41,166 nucleotides of DNA from Kiritimatiellia bacterium. Lineage in GTDB: Bacteria > Verrucomicrobiota > Kiritimatiellia > RFP12 > UBA1067. The notes beneath the pieces are model-generated. The model ran no database searches. It worked only from the letters and a program-made list of their open reading frames with translations, and had not been told where the DNA came from. Where the stretch lies: contig JAFUEM010000058.1 in the NCBI GenBank assembly GCA_017463935.1, forward strand, positions 1 through 41,166, written 5' to 3'. A program made the position numbers and the translations under genes. Within the stretch, counting starts at the first letter, position 1; each line of letters begins with the position of its first letter. This document shows positions 39,102-41,166 of this stretch, piece after piece.

Positions 39102-39800
39102 TCAATAATGTTTGATGATGGTTGCAAAGTCATGTTTTTTTGTTATAGCACGCAATGCGGCACACTCATCGTCTTCTACAGAAGCAACACACACCATGAA
39201 GACAAAGCGCTTCTTCAATTCAGGAACAAAACCATCATAAGCTTTCTGCACGTCATCGAAGACTCGTTCCCAATTACGATGTCCTATAACGTTGCAAATC
39301 TCAATACCATATAGGCACTTACCATATTCCATGACAGCATCAAAATAATATGTCGAGACTCCTATTGATCTACGCTCGAAGACAGGAACGCCATACTCTT
39401 TTTGCAATCTTTCTATCCATTGATGCTCGCAAAATGATGCGGCGTTCGGAATTATTTGTGGCCCTGATAGTGTATCCCCATTCACACAATTCTTGAACTC
39501 ATCGCTGCTATCATCGTCCTCGTCTCCAATACGTTTCATGCCTTCCTGTTGGGGCAAAAAGACAACACTTCCATTACCCAGACTTGAACGACTTACAAGA
39601 CCAGGCAATTCCGTAAGGACCTTAATCACACTGTCACGAAATATTGCAATGCAAATCCCTGCGAAGATCGGCCAGGAAGCATGCTCGATCACTGCTTTCC
39701 CAATATCGGAAGGGAACAGATAGCTCAACACAGCTAGAAAAGCCAGAATAACCAAGGCAAAGGCCGCTATACTTTTTATCGATTTTTGACGTTCTGACAT
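39102..39800 (-). CDS. Two-helix membrane protein with possible nuclease-like domain
   Basis: From the ATG at 39800 (AAAAAGGA upstream) the product has 232 residues; a GTG at 39836 would add 12. Two hydrophobic helices lie at about 10-29 and 43-55. A soluble domain follows with YYFDAVMEYGKCLYGIEIC, giving D154 and E167 spaced like a PD-(D/E)XK site but with Cys at the Lys position. The FDDVQKAYDGFVPELKKRFV helix and FMVCVAS strand also fit such a fold. The gene follows the HEPN/CBS gene closely on the same strand, implying an operon. A membrane-anchored nuclease-like effector is possible but unproven. AT-rich, as in islands. Confidence 0.5.
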   Translation of the reverse strand: MSERQKSIKSIAAFALVILAFLAVLSYLFPSDIGKAVIEHASWPIFAGICIAIFRDSVIKVLTELPGLVSRSSLGNGSVVFLPQQEGMKRIGDEDDDSSDEFKNCVNGDTLSGPQIIPNAASFCEHQWIERLQKEYGVPVFERRSIGVSTYYFDAVMEYGKCLYGIEICNVIGHRNWERVFDDVQKAYDGFVPELKKRFVFMVCVASVEDDECAALRAITKKHDFATIIKHY

Positions 39801-39835
39801 ATGTAATCCTTTTTCTAAAACTTCTTTCCTCTTCA

Positions 39836-40597
39836 CTAACTTATACCGCGCGAAAGATTTTCCTCAATAGTTTTCGCAGAGCAATTAAATGATGTTGCCA
39901 TGTCGGAAACTCCCGCGACATCCCAGACAGTAAGGATGCCGAGCAACGGTTCATCCACTTTCCCATTCTCTGTCACAAAGAACATGCCGATGCGTTCGTG
40001 CTTCTGCAATGCTTCAGCGCAAAGATGTCGAATGTGAGCGACGGAATCATTCTTAGGCACAAATCTGAACACCTCAGCCGTGTGCCTGTTGCACGGCAGA
40101 AATTCAGCAACAGCTTTCAAAGTTGTCTTGCCATCGTCGGGAATTCCCGCCTTGTTCATCTCAAGCATCGTGCTTTCGCTGAACACGCCAAGAACCTTGT
40201 CTTCAGAATCAAGAACTGGAACATGCGAATAAACATTCGTCAGCATATCACCGACAACTGTTGAAATTGGGTCATCCAGCGAACCAAAGTAAACTTCGCT
40301 TCGCGGAATCCAAATGTTAGACACCATTGGGAGTTTCTTCAGACGCGCAATCACTTCATCAAGGAATGAAACAACTCCCGCATTGACTGTCACAATCGGA
40401 TTTCCGTTTAGCAGCGGGTTGTGCGTCAGAGCGTTTCTCACATAACGCAAGGCCATAAGCCGAGTGAAGTCGACACCTTCCACATGCATCTTCTTCAAGA
40501 ACTTCTCAACCTCCTTGCCATCCCATGTCGGGAATGCAATACGAGTGGCCGATTCAAGCTCTTTCCACCTTTCAGCGAACAATGCTTCTGTCGTCAT
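39836..40597 (-). CDS. HEPN-motif plus CBS-domain protein
   Basis: The 253-residue product has an N-terminal helical region with RYVRNALTH (51-59). This contains R54-N-A-L-T-H59, the R-x4-H signature of HEPN ribonuclease/toxin domains. A pair of CBS domains follows at about 95-250 (TNVYSHVPVLDSEDKVLGVF, then RIGMFFVTENGKVDEPLLGI and LTVWDVAGV). CBS pairs bind adenine nucleotides or related ligands. The combination suggests a nucleotide-gated sensor or toxin. It is cotranscribed with the membrane protein downstream. Family identity is read from motifs only. Confidence 0.55.
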   Translation of the reverse strand: MTTEALFAERWKELESATRIAFPTWDGKEVEKFLKKMHVEGVDFTRLMALRYVRNALTHNPLLNGNPIVTVNAGVVSFLDEVIARLKKLPMVSNIWIPRSEVYFGSLDDPISTVVGDMLTNVYSHVPVLDSEDKVLGVFSESTMLEMNKAGIPDDGKTTLKAVAEFLPCNRHTAEVFRFVPKNDSVAHIRHLCAEALQKHERIGMFFVTENGKVDEPLLGILTVWDVAGVSDMATSFNCSAKTIEENLSRGIS

Positions 40598-41166
40598 GTG
40601 ACGAGATTACTCTTTCTCCACGCCTCTCCCTATTGAGGCACGTCGCGGTGAGGCGCGGAAAAAGAACGTGGCGTGCCTGTAGATCCATGTCTTGAGAGAG
40701 GCACGACCAAGCGCCCTTACAGAAACACGAATTGAAGACACGCCACGTGCGACTAGCGCACATAGCGCATCTCACATACTCGGCTTCTGTATGAAATTTG
40801 GTCGTTTTCTCTCAAAGCTAAATACGCAAGATTGCGTACGTCGGCGGATGTTGCCGTCCGCCCTTGGCGGACTCCGCTTTCGCGTGCCGCCGATCCCGGG
40901 CCGTTTGCGCACCCGGGAGTATGGAAAAGATCAAGCCCGGCCTCGCGGCGGATTTGCCCGCCCCTCAACCGAACGCCTTAATTATAGCAAAAATCCCTTG
41001 CGCAAGGCAAGAGCGAAACAGGAAAGTGTCGCGTAGTTTTCAAAAGCGGAAAATTTGTAGTTAGCAAAAGCGGAATGGCCTTCAGCCTCTTTTCACCCTC
41101 GGATTGGTCGTGAAGACCACCTGTGGAGTGGTCGACAAGTCCGGTTTGTTGAGGACGAGCGAGATA
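40598..41166. other. Intergenic region with several palindromes, no supported gene
   Basis: No convincing gene lies here. A plus frame of 114 codons (40692-41036) has no ribosome site and biased Arg content. A minus-strand frame open from 41166 to 40978 lacks a start within the window. Several inverted repeats are seen: GTGGCGTG/CACGCCAC near 40671 and 40739, ACGCAA-GA-TTGCGT near 40830, GTCCGCC-CTT-GGCGGAC at 40857-40873, and CCCGGG pairs near 40900-40920. The last 100 bases may belong to a gene or repeat beyond the window. Confidence 0.45.

Noticed and set aside
40692-41036. 114-codon plus-strand frame in the right flank
   Set aside because: No ribosome site, odd composition, and it spans several palindromes.
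1-41166. CRISPR array, tRNA, rRNA or insertion sequence
   Set aside because: No regularly spaced repeats, cloverleaf-like or rRNA segments, or transposase motifs were seen on either strand; the only recombinase is the phage integrase.

Overview
The window is most of an integrated siphovirus-like prophage (about 1 to 37.9 kb, cut at its left edge) followed by about 3.3 kb of flanking chromosomal or island DNA. The prophage is GC-rich and densely packed. Almost every gene is on the plus strand, starts with ATG, carries a GGAGG- or AAAGGA-type ribosome site, and overlaps its neighbour by ATGA or TAATG. The integrase is on the minus strand at the right end. The flank is visibly AT-richer and carries a BspA-type leucine-rich-repeat protein. 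Secretion signals, lipoprotein sorting and BspA repeats point to a Gram-negative host, possibly a gut member of the PVC group (Kiritimatiellota/Lentisphaerota type). That last step is a guess, because no rRNA or other marker gene is present.

Layout. (1) 1-10.8 kb, early region: a partial Pro/Ala-rich protein, a ParB-domain protein, small unknown and membrane proteins, a RadD-like SF2 helicase, three DNA methyltransferase genes (a Dam-like gene broken at a G10 tract, an HsdM-like protein without a visible NPPY motif, and a full-length C5 cytosine methyltransferase), a zinc-finger/TOPRIM primase and a PD-(D/E)XK-type nuclease. (2) 11.0-12.75 kb: a second ParB-domain protein overlapping a gene that resembles TET-associated glycosyltransferases, suggesting base hypermodification. 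(3) 12.76-25.3 kb, packaging, head and tail: large terminase, zinc ribbon, gpW-like protein, lambda-type portal, fused prohead protease and major capsid protein with a nested start, decoration protein, connector and tail-completion proteins, tail tube, assembly chaperone candidate, tape measure and two distal tail proteins. (4) 25.5-35 kb: a fibre/baseplate-like region in which nearly every product begins with a Sec signal peptide or has membrane helices, which is unusual for virion proteins. (5) 35-36.4 kb: a putative lysis cassette (holin-like protein, conserved unknown, lipoprotein). (6) 36.37-37.9 kb: a candidate structured RNA and terminator, a small membrane protein, the integrase, and an attachment region that seems to cut the LRR gene. 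(7) 37.9-41.2 kb: the truncated LRR gene, a membrane protein with a possible nuclease-like domain, and a HEPN-motif/CBS-domain protein. The last two form a candidate defence or stress operon.

Unexplained structure worth attention: a family of CTGTA-N7-TACAG dyads, two inside coding sequence and three intergenic; a conserved TTGACGG...GGAGG block at four gene starts, three of them carrying the upstream stop codon; a proline-rich PVRPT motif shared by several early proteins; and two similar C-tract/AT-rich/alternating GC leaders.
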